Shown here: positions 44,828 to 53,136 of the stretch, in pieces
How the letters are laid out: every line of letters begins with the position of its first letter
Numbering within the stretch: the stretch's first letter is position 1
Source: an uncultured Candidatus Melainabacteria bacterium
Lineage (GTDB): Bacteria; Cyanobacteriota; Vampirovibrionia; Gastranaerophilales; Gastranaerophilaceae
Reading direction: 5' to 3'
DNA length: 64,000 nt
NCBI GenBank assembly: GCA_934757275.1
Contig: CAKVLN010000001.1
Span: 62,001-126,000 of the forward strand
Program-made: the position numbers and the translations under genes
The notes under the pieces: generated by a model
Database searches by the model: none
The model's input: only the letters and a program-made list of their open reading frames with translations
What the model was told of the DNA's origin: nothing

Positions 44828-46120
44828 ATGATGATTAATCCAGCAAAATTATATTCTACACTAGGCAATCCCAACTCGCTAATACCTTTAGGTGTAAAAG
44901 ATATTTCAAGTTGTTTAGGTATGACAGCAGGTTCATACGCAACAGGAAAAGAAGAAGGTTTTGACAGATTTATCGACGAATTTGGAACAGAAACATTGTG
45001 GCTAGGCGGTATTCCATCTCTAAAATGGCTTTACGATAAAACTGTATTCAAGGCATTCGGTTTAGATGCAAAAATTGACCCAAGAAACCTTAAAGACATG
45101 AAAATGTTTGAAAAGGTTAAAAAGTATGCACCAACCGAAGAAATTAGAAAAAATTTAGAAAAAGCAGGCAACAATAAGAGATTATTCAAAAACCTTGCTG
45201 CTGCAAAATTCTTTGCTTCAACAATTTTAGCAGCAGGGGCTTATATAGGCTTAACAAAATTAAAACAACGCTATACCGACCAAAAAATCAGAAAAAATCT
45301 GATTAAGGAGTATCAAGAAGAGGCTAAAAAGAAGGAAGTTGAAAACAAACAAAATGTGGGCAAAGTAAAAGCTCCAGCCTTCAAAGGTTTAGGCAAAATT
45401 GTTGAAGAGTTTGCCTTTTCACCAGTAAAAAATATGTACATTCTTGATGGTTTCATTACGACAGAAAGATTGAAGGACTCAAGAACTTCACAAGAATTTG
45501 CTGGATATGCAATCAAAGAAGGTTCTGTGTTGATTTTCTTGTATTATGCTGGCAAGAAAATTCAAGAATTTATGGAAAACTCTGCGAAGAAGAAACACAA
45601 CAAGTCGATTACATTAGACGCAAGAGTGCTTGAAAGCGAAAATCTAAAGAAGGTTTTCCAAAATGGAACAATCGAAAAGAGTATCAAGGAATTTAATGCA
45701 GCAAATACGTCTAACGGTAATTTGTACGAATTTTTACACCAAAACCCTGAAAACGAGGTTGTAAAAATTGCAAAACAGTCAGATATTTTGACAACATATA
45801 AAAATACGAACAAGATTGATTCAAGAGCGTTTGTTGACTTTGATGAGGTTAAAGGCGTAAACGATAAGTTGGCTGAATTGTATGGACAATATAAAGACGC
45901 TATTAAAAAAGGCGAAAGCGCAGAAGATTTCTTTAATAAGGTTAAGAAATTAAAAAGAAATTCTATCAAGATGAACATTGGTGCTTGTATAATGGCGTTA
46001 GGCGTTGTAACTCCAGCAATTATGTTATTAAAGAGAATGACAGACAAGTCTGGTCCAGAATTTCAAACCAAAAAAGAAATTAAAGAACAGTTGATAAAAG
46101 AGGGCGTTATTTCAGCTTAA
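44828..46120 (+). CDS. FKG-motif protein 3, internally duplicated
   Basis: 430 residues. The FKG tripeptide is internal (185-187, APAFKGLGK). The following block (DGFITTERLKDSRTSQEFAG, then YAIKEGSVLIFLYYAGKKI) matches the block after FKG in the 1.5-4.9 kb paralogs, and a similar block occurs near the N-terminus (GMTAGSYATGKEEGFDRFI...GGIPSLKWLYDK). Both units end in a hydrophobic helix plus basic tail (LAAAKFFASTILAAGAYIGL; IGACIMALGVVTPAIMLLKR). So it is two copies of the domain. Function unknown; likely membrane-associated. Confidence 0.82.
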   Translation: MMINPAKLYSTLGNPNSLIPLGVKDISSCLGMTAGSYATGKEEGFDRFIDEFGTETLWLGGIPSLKWLYDKTVFKAFGLDAKIDPRNLKDMKMFEKVKKYAPTEEIRKNLEKAGNNKRLFKNLAAAKFFASTILAAGAYIGLTKLKQRYTDQKIRKNLIKEYQEEAKKKEVENKQNVGKVKAPAFKGLGKIVEEFAFSPVKNMYILDGFITTERLKDSRTSQEFAGYAIKEGSVLIFLYYAGKKIQEFMENSAKKKHNKSITLDARVLESENLKKVFQNGTIEKSIKEFNAANTSNGNLYEFLHQNPENEVVKIAKQSDILTTYKNTNKIDSRAFVDFDEVKGVNDKLAELYGQYKDAIKKGESAEDFFNKVKKLKRNSIKMNIGACIMALGVVTPAIMLLKRMTDKSGPEFQTKKEIKEQLIKEGVISA

Positions 46121-46133
46121 ATGGAAATAGTAC

Positions 46134-46256
46134 GGTAGGGTGGAAAATGCTACAAAAACGCTAGAAGTGACCTTTAACATAGACGTTTCCACCATTTCTG
46201 GCTTTTATAAAAGTGGCGGAAATGCTTTGCATTTCCGCCACTAAAATATACCCTAA
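46134..46256. repeat. Composite palindromic element, TAGGGTGG family
   Basis: Starts TAGGGTGGAAAATGC (46136-46150), includes a perfect 14-bp hairpin AGTGGCGGAAATGC-TTT-GCATTTCCGCCACT (46212-46242), and ends ATACCCTA. Outer TAGGGT/ACCCTA ends are inverted, so it resembles a small MITE of about 120 bp. The hairpin could also act as a transcription barrier between convergent genes. Confidence 0.65.
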
Positions 46257-46265
46257 AACCAACTA

Positions 46266-48134
46266 CTAACCAAGTTTTTCAATCAAGCTTGCGTGTTTAG
46301 CAGCAAATTCTTTGCCTCTTGCAATAATTGCGGCTTTAAGAAGTGCTTGCAAGTCGATAGGCTGCAATTCTTGATAGTTATTAGGAAGTCTTAATGACCA
46401 GTTTTGGTCGCCAGATGTTCCTGGTCTATTATATACATCATTGATTTGGAAATAATCAGTGAAGAACATTTGAACGTTTCTTGCTTTTGATGCAAAAATT
46501 TCTGTCAATTTAACAAATTTCAAATATTCTTTGTCTTGAGTTAATCTTACAATGATGTCATCTTTGTTATCAGCCTCTGCGAACAAATCTTCTACAAGGT
46601 TTTTAGCGTGCAAATAACCTTCGTGAGTATTAATCATGCTTTCTGCCCACATAGAAATTGGCAAGTTGTCGTGTGTTCCCACCATGTTCCAAACGTGTTC
46701 AGTGATGTTTTTACATCTGTATGGGTGTTCTGGTTTTTCTGGAACAACAAATTGAGTTAATCTCATACCTTGTAATTCGTATTTTTTCATTACTGCATCA
46801 ACTGGGTTTGTCAAAGTACCCAAGTCTTCGCAAACGATTGCATTTTTGTCCATACCGCATTCTTTTGCAGCTGCAATAACGATTTTTTCAATCAATCTGC
46901 CGTAAAGCTTGATTTGTTCTTCTGATAAAGTTTTAACTCTTTTTTCCTTATCAGCCTCTAAAGACCAATCTAAATCTTCATTTCTTGCGATTGCATATCT
47001 TGAAAGTTCTGGGTGTTCTGGTGAAGAATATAATCTGCCAGCACCTTCTTCGCACATTGGTTTTCTGCCAACTTTGTAAACCCAAGGGTCAATCAAACCA
47101 ACAATGTGGTCAATTCTTACACCACCAGGGTTTTCTTTGAACATTTTTTTGTAAAGGTTTTTCATCAAGATACCGCCTTCGCCCAAAGAACCATCTTGAT
47201 TGAACATTTTGTCTGGATCCATTACTGGGAAGCCCCAAGCTTGACCATCTTTTGAGAAATAGTCTGGAGGACAGCCTAAATACCAGCCATCTAGGAATAA
47301 TGATTGATAAGCCCAAGCATCTCTATCAGAAAATGCAACTTGACGGTCTGCAATCATTTTGATACCTTTTGACAAAGCGAATTTTTTAGTTTCTTCGTTT
47401 TGAATTTCTAAAACAAATTGACAGAACTTGTAAAATTCGATTTCATCTTCGTATTTTTTTCTAATGTCTGCAATTCTAGCCTCTGCAGCTTTTTTTTCTT
47501 CTTCTGATTTTGGGTTCATCAAAGTTTTGTCAGCTTCGTTTTTCCAAGTGTACCAAAAGTCGTTATCATTCTCTAAAGAAAGTGCTTCGTATAAAGAATC
47601 GTTATCTAGCCAGAAACTATTTTCTTTTTTGAACTTTTCAAAATCTTTTTTCAAAGGAGAACCGAATAGTCCGCCGTGAACTTGCTTGAAGTTGTTCCAA
47701 GCTTCTTTTAAAGCTTCATTTTGAGCTTTCATAATATAAGAGTATGCAGTTTTACCTTGATTTTGGTTAGGATTACCTGCAACAACTTTTTCAAAAGTTT
47801 CTTGAGAAAGAATGTTATCCCATTTCTTTTCTGTCAATTGTTTAAGGTCTATAAACAAAGGGTTGCCAGAAAAAATTGTTCCAGTGTAAGGCGATGAATC
47901 AGAACTCTTAGTTTTGCCTGCTGGCCCTAATTGAAGTGCGTTAAAAATTCCGTGTGCATAGTCAATTAGTTCGTGTCCTGCAGCTGAATTGAAAGTTCCG
48001 AAACCAGTGTCTTCGCCATTTTTTGAAGGGAAACTGCTTCCGTGAATAATAAGAGCAAAATTATCTTTGCCCAATGCTTTTAATGCTTCTGACACAAGTT
48101 TAGCGTCAGCCTTATTTGATGTTAAACAGACCAT
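46266..48134 (-). CDS. malQ: 4-alpha-glucanotransferase (GH77 amylomaltase)
   Basis: 622 residues from the ATG at 48134, set by AATAAGGAG upstream. GH77 marks: VRIDHIVGLIDPWVYKVG (nucleophile Asp), CEDLGT (acid/base Glu), GMRLTQFVVP and VGTHDNLPISMW, plus TSGDQNWSLRLPN near the end. It transfers glucan chains between maltodextrins in the cytoplasm, and would work with the glycogen-synthase-like enzyme at 25-26.8 kb in storage polysaccharide metabolism. Confidence 0.95.
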   Translation of the reverse strand: MVCLTSNKADAKLVSEALKALGKDNFALIIHGSSFPSKNGEDTGFGTFNSAAGHELIDYAHGIFNALQLGPAGKTKSSDSSPYTGTIFSGNPLFIDLKQLTEKKWDNILSQETFEKVVAGNPNQNQGKTAYSYIMKAQNEALKEAWNNFKQVHGGLFGSPLKKDFEKFKKENSFWLDNDSLYEALSLENDNDFWYTWKNEADKTLMNPKSEEEKKAAEARIADIRKKYEDEIEFYKFCQFVLEIQNEETKKFALSKGIKMIADRQVAFSDRDAWAYQSLFLDGWYLGCPPDYFSKDGQAWGFPVMDPDKMFNQDGSLGEGGILMKNLYKKMFKENPGGVRIDHIVGLIDPWVYKVGRKPMCEEGAGRLYSSPEHPELSRYAIARNEDLDWSLEADKEKRVKTLSEEQIKLYGRLIEKIVIAAAKECGMDKNAIVCEDLGTLTNPVDAVMKKYELQGMRLTQFVVPEKPEHPYRCKNITEHVWNMVGTHDNLPISMWAESMINTHEGYLHAKNLVEDLFAEADNKDDIIVRLTQDKEYLKFVKLTEIFASKARNVQMFFTDYFQINDVYNRPGTSGDQNWSLRLPNNYQELQPIDLQALLKAAIIARGKEFAAKHASLIEKLG

Positions 48135-48254
48135 GTTTTTACTCCTTATTTTCTCTTCTGAAATTAAGTTTATCATTTACAAAAATATATTTCAATATTT
48201 ACTAGTCGTTAACAAGAAAACCTTAATAACTTTTAACAAAAATAGCTCCAATCA

Positions 48255-48283
48255 TTGACAACTACTCATGTTCGTCTTAACAT
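48255..48283 (+). promoter_or_regulatory. rpsL-rpsG promoter
   Basis: TTGACA (48255-48260), 17 bp, TAACAT (48278-48283). The leader of about 70 nt before rpsL contains a small GCCG-GATTTGA-CGGC hairpin near 48309-48323. Confidence 0.75.
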
Positions 48284-48362
48284 TAAGCTATCCTAGTCGA
48301 AATTTCTGCCGGATTTGACGGCTTAGGTGAAAATTATACTAAAAGGTAAAAGGAGAAAAGTT

Positions 48363-48746
48363 ATGCCTACTATGAACCAGCTTGTGCGTTCAGAACGTAA
48401 AAAGCTAAAAGACAAAACCAAATCACCGGCTCTTATGGAATGTCCACAAAGACGCGGTGTTTGTACTAGGGTTTACACAACAACCCCTAAAAAACCAAAC
48501 TCAGCTTTGAGAAAAGTTGCCAGAGTAAGACTTACTAACGGATTTGAAGTAACTTCTTATATTCCAGGTATCGGACACAACCTACAAGAACACAGTGTTG
48601 TTCTAATCAGAGGCGGAAGAGTTAAAGACCTTCCAGGTGTAAGATATCACATCGTTCGTGGTACTTTAGATACAGCAGGTGTTGCTAACAGAACACAAAG
48701 CCGTTCTAAATATGGTGCAAAGAGAGCTAAAGGAGGTAAGAAATAA
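48363..48746 (+). CDS. rpsL: 30S ribosomal protein S12
   Basis: 127 residues from the ATG at 48363 (AAAAGGAG upstream; an ATG at 48327 is too early). [12 protein letters not shown], then [20 protein letters not shown] and [29 protein letters not shown] ([13 protein letters not shown]) are universal S12 sequence. It is part of the decoding centre; the Lys-Pro-Asn-Ser stretch is the streptomycin region. Confidence 0.99.
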   Translation: MPTMNQLVRSERKKLKDKTKSPALMECPQRRGVCTRVYTTTPKKPNSALRKVARVRLTNGFEVTSYIPGIGHNLQEHSVVLIRGGRVKDLPGVRYHIVRGTLDTAGVANRTQSRSKYGAKRAKGGKK

Positions 48747-49216
48747 TGTCTAGAAGATCTAAACCAGAAAGAAGAATTCCTTCAGCTGACCCTATTTATA
48801 ACAGCGTAGATGTTTCAAAATTCATCAACAGAGTTATGAGACGTGGTAAAAAATCACTTGCTGAAAAAATATTCTATTCTACAATCACTAAGATTGAAGA
48901 AAGAACAAACGAAAAAGGCTTGGAAATTTTCCAAAAAGCACTTACAAACGCTACTCCATTATTGGAAGTTAAGGCAAGACGTATCGGTGGTTCTACTTAT
49001 CAAGTACCTATCGATGTTAAACCTGACAGAGGTTTCGCTCTAGCTTCTTCATGGTTAATTGCAGCAGCTAAAAATAGAAGTGGTAAATCATTTGTAGAAA
49101 AACTTACAAGTGAATTAGTTGACGCTTCAAATGGTAACGGTGCAGCTTGCAAAAAACGTGAAGACACCCACAGAATGGCTGAAGCTAACAAAGCGTTTGC
49201 TCACTACAGATATTAA
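48746..49216 (+). CDS. rpsG: 30S ribosomal protein S7
   Basis: 156 residues. [41 protein letters not shown] and KREDTHRMAEANKAFAHYRY fit S7. TAATG overlap with rpsL. A terminator follows, so fusA and tufA, normally next in the str operon, are not here. Confidence 0.99.
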   Translation: MSRRSKPERRIPSADPIYNSVDVSKFINRVMRRGKKSLAEKIFYSTITKIEERTNEKGLEIFQKALTNATPLLEVKARRIGGSTYQVPIDVKPDRGFALASSWLIAAAKNRSGKSFVEKLTSELVDASNGNGAACKKREDTHRMAEANKAFAHYRY

Positions 49217-49235
49217 TATTTTAATATTTATAACA

Positions 49236-49265
49236 AAAAGGCGTCTAGCAATAGACGTCTTTTTT
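49236..49265 (+). terminator. Terminator after rpsG
   Basis: AAAAAGGCGTCTA-GCAA-TAGACGTCTTTTTT, 13-bp stem with one G-T pair and a T-run. Also usable by surE on the other strand. Confidence 0.92.
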
Positions 49266-49303
49266 GTTGCAAAATTTTAATTGGTTAAATATAACATAGC
49301 TTT

Positions 49304-50098
49304 TTAAGCAAACCAATTACAAAGTTTTTCTCTGCACAAATCTTCTTCCAGTTCTTGAATAATGTTCGTTCTTGTCATTTCATAAGTAACTGGAGTTATA
49401 GATATTTTGTTGTTGCGAACGGCAGCTATGTCTGTTGATGCGTCTTCTGGCTCATTAACTAGTTCGCCAGCAAGCCAGTAATATACTTTACCTCTTGGGT
49501 CTATTCGTTTTTCATAAGCGTCAGTAAACATGCGACTTCCAAGTTCTGTTGCCTCAACTCCGCCAATGTCCTCTTTGTCTAGCCCTGGGACATTTACGTT
49601 TAATATGGTTTTAGATGGAAATTTTTTGATGTCGATTTTGTCTAAAAGTGTTACAATAAATTCCGCAGCTACTTTAAAAGCTTCGTATTCAGTGTTCATA
49701 CTAGCCAGAGAGGTGGCAATGCTTGGATAACCCATCATAGCACCTTCCATTGCGCAACTAACTGTTCCAGAATATAAAATATCTGCGCCCAAATTTGGAC
49801 CGTGATTTATTCCAGAAATAACCAAATCAGGCAATTCGTCTTTTTCTAAAATAGCGTTTACGGCAAGCTTGACGCAATCTCCAGGAGTTCCAGTTGTTAT
49901 CCAGCAACGCTTTGCACCATATTTTGCGTCCACTTCTTCAACTCGCAAGGGAGTTTGAAGTGTCAAGGAATGCCCTGCTGCACTTCTTTCTCTATCAGGC
50001 GCTACAACATAAACCTCGTGACAAGGTGAAAGTGCCTCAATCAAAGCTCTTATACCGTTAGCTAACATTCCATCGTCATTGGATACAAGTATTTTCAT
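49304..50098 (-). CDS. surE: 5'-nucleotidase SurE
   Basis: 264 residues. MKILVSNDDGMLANGI (metal Asp pair), PDRERSAAGHSLTL, TTGTPGDCVKLAV and SGINHGPNLGADILYSGTV are the SurE order. It dephosphorylates nucleoside 5'/3'-monophosphates in a divalent-metal-dependent way. TAGGAGAGAATTAT precedes the ATG. Confidence 0.97.
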   Translation of the reverse strand: MKILVSNDDGMLANGIRALIEALSPCHEVYVVAPDRERSAAGHSLTLQTPLRVEEVDAKYGAKRCWITTGTPGDCVKLAVNAILEKDELPDLVISGINHGPNLGADILYSGTVSCAMEGAMMGYPSIATSLASMNTEYEAFKVAAEFIVTLLDKIDIKKFPSKTILNVNVPGLDKEDIGGVEATELGSRMFTDAYEKRIDPRGKVYYWLAGELVNEPEDASTDIAAVRNNKISITPVTYEMTRTNIIQELEEDLCREKLCNWFA

Positions 50099-50177
50099 AT
50101 AATTCTCTCCTAGATAATATTTAGATTATATCAAAAAAATATTCTTGGCCATAACCAAATTATCTAGTTCTAAAATA

Positions 50178-50206
50178 TTGATATATTCGCCAATTTATGC
50201 TAGTAT
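50178..50206 (+). promoter_or_regulatory. Promoter of the structured leader and deacetylase
   Basis: TTGATA (50178-50183), 17 bp, TAGTAT (50201-50206). The predicted start near 50213 gives a leader of about 280 nt before the deacetylase ATG. The 398 bp between surE and that ATG hold this promoter, a 23-codon ORF and several hairpins. Confidence 0.65.
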
Positions 50207-50291
50207 AAAATTCTGTACATTAAAAATAGAATACAAGCTAAAGATTTTAACAAACATTAACTGATTTTCACTAACAGGAAAGGAGGTTAGA

Positions 50292-50363
50292 ATGTTAGTT
50301 GAAGTCAATGCAAGAGAATTAGTATTATTAATAATACTAATTCTCACAATAAAAACCCGTTAA
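50292..50363 (+). CDS. 23-residue hydrophobic small ORF
   Basis: Encodes MLVEVNARELVLLIILILTIKTR. A very strong AAAGGAGG ribosome site stands 6 nt before the ATG. An acidic/polar start, one short membrane-type helix (LVLLIILILTI) and a basic end resemble type I toxin peptides or holin-like peptides. Much of the helix codons form a perfect 28-bp palindrome. A leader peptide for the downstream gene is the alternative. Composition alone cannot decide. Confidence 0.45.
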   Translation: MLVEVNARELVLLIILILTIKTR

Positions 50364-50450
50364 TGGGTTGGGTAAGGGTACTCGCATTACCCTTGCCTGT
50401 ATTCTTATTTTAACTTATTTAAAATATTTTTCAAGTACAATAAGAATAAG
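50316..50450 (+). other. Tandem hairpins in the leader: a 28-bp palindrome and three stems
   Basis: Perfect palindrome GAATTAGTATTATT/AATAATACTAATTC (50316-50343), then AACCC-GTTAAT-GGGTT, then GGTAAGGGTA-CTCGCAT-TACCCTTGCC, then ATTCTTATT/AATAAGAAT arms further on. This is dense structure for 135 bp of otherwise AT-rich leader; the third stem is GC-richer and could stop transcription or pair with an antisense RNA. Confidence 0.6.
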
Positions 50451-50496
50451 GTGTTTGTTTCAACTTATCAAACTTGAAATTCTAAAGGACGAGATT

Positions 50497-51354
50497 ATGA
50501 AAAAATTTATACTAAACGCTGATGATTTTGGAATGAGTAAAGCGTATAATAGAGCCGTGTTGGAAGGATATTCGTCAGGAATTTTAAAGAGTACGAGCCT
50601 TACTGCAAACGGCGAAGCTTTTGACGAAGCTTGTGAGAAAGTTATACCAGCTTGTCCAGATTTAGGCATAGGTATTCATTTGAATATCGTTGAAGGTAAA
50701 TCGCTTTGTTCTGATGTTGACCAATTGATAGATGCTCAAGGTAATTTCAAAAATTCTTATGGCGAACTTCTTTTAAAGGCACTTGCACCTAATAATAAAA
50801 CCTTTTTAGAACAGGTTGAAAGAGAATTTAGAGCGCAGATTGAAAAAGTTCTTGCCAAAACAAACGTTACGCATATTGATTCTCATGTCCATACGCACTC
50901 TATTCCTCCGATTTTTGAGATTACGGCAAAATTAGCGAAAGAGTACGGAATCAAACAAATAAGAACTCAATTTGAAAAGCCATATCTTATGCCAGATGCA
51001 ACCAGAATTTTGAACCGCAAATATCCTGTTAATTTAATCAAGGTTGTGCTTTTAGAATTTTTTACAGTGGTTAATAGAAAGACTGTTGAAAAATATGGTT
51101 TAACTACAAATGATTATTTGTTGGGCGTTTCGTTTACTTCAATGATGAATAGCCTTGCGATTTCTTTTGGCTTGATGGCAATAAAATCTGATAATGTCGT
51201 AGCAGAGGCTTTAATTCACCCTTGTCGATATGAAGATGGGCTAATTGATAATCATTTTGAGGAATTTCAGATTACAAAAAATTTGAAATTAAAAGAAAAA
51301 ATTGAAAAATTAAATTTTGAAATAACAAATTATGCTATCAAAGAAGAAAACTAA
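50497..51354 (+). CDS. ChbG/YdjC-family carbohydrate deacetylase
   Basis: 285 residues from the ATG at 50497, set by AAAGGACGAG. KFILNADDFGMSKAYN (metal Asp pair), GIGIHLNIVEG (His) and THIDSHVHTHSIPPI (His-His) give the metal site of the family, which deacetylates chitooligosaccharides or, as HpnK, related glycans. The real substrate is unknown. Its end overlaps the phospholipase D gene by 23 nt, suggesting joint translation. Confidence 0.9.
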   Translation: MKKFILNADDFGMSKAYNRAVLEGYSSGILKSTSLTANGEAFDEACEKVIPACPDLGIGIHLNIVEGKSLCSDVDQLIDAQGNFKNSYGELLLKALAPNNKTFLEQVEREFRAQIEKVLAKTNVTHIDSHVHTHSIPPIFEITAKLAKEYGIKQIRTQFEKPYLMPDATRILNRKYPVNLIKVVLLEFFTVVNRKTVEKYGLTTNDYLLGVSFTSMMNSLAISFGLMAIKSDNVVAEALIHPCRYEDGLIDNHFEEFQITKNLKLKEKIEKLNFEITNYAIKEEN

Positions 51355-53041
51355 AATCTTAACCGCAAGTATTCTCATCTTTTTGTTAATTCTCTTTTTC
51401 TTTGTTCCAAAAGACAAAGAAGAATGTGTTCAAGTGATTGTTTCACCTACCGAAGTTCAGCTTTCTAATGGCGACACCTTGAAAATAGAAGGAAGAGAAA
51501 CTTTTGATGCGAGTTTTTCTCTAAAAAATCAACAACTTGCTAAAAAGCTTGGAATAAGCGAGGAAGAGGCTTTTATTATCGGCAATTTGGCGAAAGCTTG
51601 GTCGCAAAATCTTCTAGATGGCAGATTTGTAATTTTAGAAAATAACGATTTAATTTATCAAAAATTTAGCTATGCCCAAAAGTTTGAAAATTCTGCGTTC
51701 GCTCTAAAAGATGGTGAGCCTTGTAATAGAGCCGCCTTTGAAAAATTGCTAAAATCTATCAGGCGCACAAAATACGGAATTTACAAAGATGGCAAATTTT
51801 TTCCTGTAGAAAAGAATTTTGCGCAGGGTGATTATCTTCTAATCAAAAGAAGTCATTACTATAAGCTTTATCCGAGAATGCACGCCAAACATACTTTTAA
51901 GACGAAACAAAGTGCTGAAAAATTCTTGTTTAAACCGTTTATTAGTGGCAATATCAAAATTATTGTAAGTGATTTAACGACTAAAACTAAACCAGATAGA
52001 AATTGTTCAAGCGATATTTGTAAAGAGCTTTTGAGCAATATTAATAGTACAAAGCAAACTTTAGATATGGCTATTTATGGTTATTCTTCAACGCCTGTAA
52101 TTGAAAAAGCCATTGCAGAGGCGAAAAAACGTGGGGTGCAAATTCGTTTGGTTTATGATGTAGATTCAAAAAATCAAAATATTTATCCTGATACTTTCAA
52201 ACTTGTCGAACTTATTCCAAATTCACGCAGTGACGGCAATTTGAAAGATGCAAATGCTACAATGCACAACAAGTTTTATATTTTTGACGAAAAAACTGTA
52301 ATTACTGGTTCTGCAAATCTTTCTCATACGGATATGTCCGGATATAATTCAAATAATATTGTTGTAATAAATTCTACAGAGGTTGCTCAGAGATATAAAG
52401 CAGAATTTGAGCAAATGTATGGTGGAAAATTCCATTCTTCAAAGGTACAGGTTGCAAATTCTCAAGCTAGTAAAATGCAGGTTTATTTTTCACCGCAAGA
52501 TAAAATTATTACTAACGCTGTTTTGCCACTAATTGAAAACGCAAAAAATTATATTTATATCCCGATTTTTGTGATTACAGAAAATAGAATTGTTGACGCT
52601 TTAATTCTTGCAAAGCAAAGAGGAGTTGATGTTCGCTTGATATCTGATGCATTGAACGCTTCTAGCAAATATTCAAAAATCAAGATTTTAAGAGCCAATA
52701 ATGTTCCAGTTAAGATAGAAAATTATGCAGGAAAAATGCACTCAAAAACTATGATAGTGGATAATAAGTATGCGCTAATTGGTTCAATGAATTTTTCAAA
52801 AAGTGGTGAAAATAAAAACGATGAAAACGTTGTTTTGTTAGAAAATAGCGAGGTTGCAAAGTATCTTAAAAACTTCTTTTTGTATCAGTGGAATAAAATT
52901 CCAGACAAATGGTTGACTGGTTATCCGAGAGCAGAAGGCTGGGAGTCAATTGGCTCTTGCTCTGACGGCATTGATAATGATTATGATGGTTTGATTGATT
53001 TGTTGGATACTGGTTGCAAAAACTATAAAGAAAAGAATTGA
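51332..53041 (+). CDS. Phospholipase D-superfamily protein, anchored, with DGIDND motif
   Basis: 569 residues. Membrane anchor or signal at about 9-25 (ILTASILIFLLILFFFV). Two HKD motifs: MHNKFYIFDEKTVITGSANL and MHSKTMIVDNKYALIGSMNF, so both halves of the active site are intact; such proteins are nucleases or phosphodiesterases. The C-terminal tail GSCSDGIDNDYDGLIDLLDTGC (split: CSDGIDNDYDGLID / LLDTGC) is the Asp-rich 'DGIDNDxDGxID' motif seen in surface proteins, probably Ca-binding. There is no good ribosome site; it starts by overlap with the deacetylase gene. Confidence 0.9.
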   Translation: MLSKKKTKILTASILIFLLILFFFVPKDKEECVQVIVSPTEVQLSNGDTLKIEGRETFDASFSLKNQQLAKKLGISEEEAFIIGNLAKAWSQNLLDGRFVILENNDLIYQKFSYAQKFENSAFALKDGEPCNRAAFEKLLKSIRRTKYGIYKDGKFFPVEKNFAQGDYLLIKRSHYYKLYPRMHAKHTFKTKQSAEKFLFKPFISGNIKIIVSDLTTKTKPDRNCSSDICKELLSNINSTKQTLDMAIYGYSSTPVIEKAIAEAKKRGVQIRLVYDVDSKNQNIYPDTFKLVELIPNSRSDGNLKDANATMHNKFYIFDEKTVITGSANLSHTDMSGYNSNNIVVINSTEVAQRYKAEFEQMYGGKFHSSKVQVANSQASKMQVYFSPQDKIITNAVLPLIENAKNYIYIPIFVITENRIVDALILAKQRGVDVRLISDALNASSKYSKIKILRANNVPVKIENYAGKMHSKTMIVDNKYALIGSMNFSKSGENKNDENVVLLENSEVAKYLKNFFLYQWNKIPDKWLTGYPRAEGWESIGSCSDGIDNDYDGLIDLLDTGCKNYKEKN

Positions 53042-53136
53042 TTTTATTGTTTTTGTAAAATTTTGTAAAAAATATGTGTCAAAATAGCAAATTTTATTCT
53101 TTTTGAAACTTCATGAAAACAGAAGGAAACGTGTGA

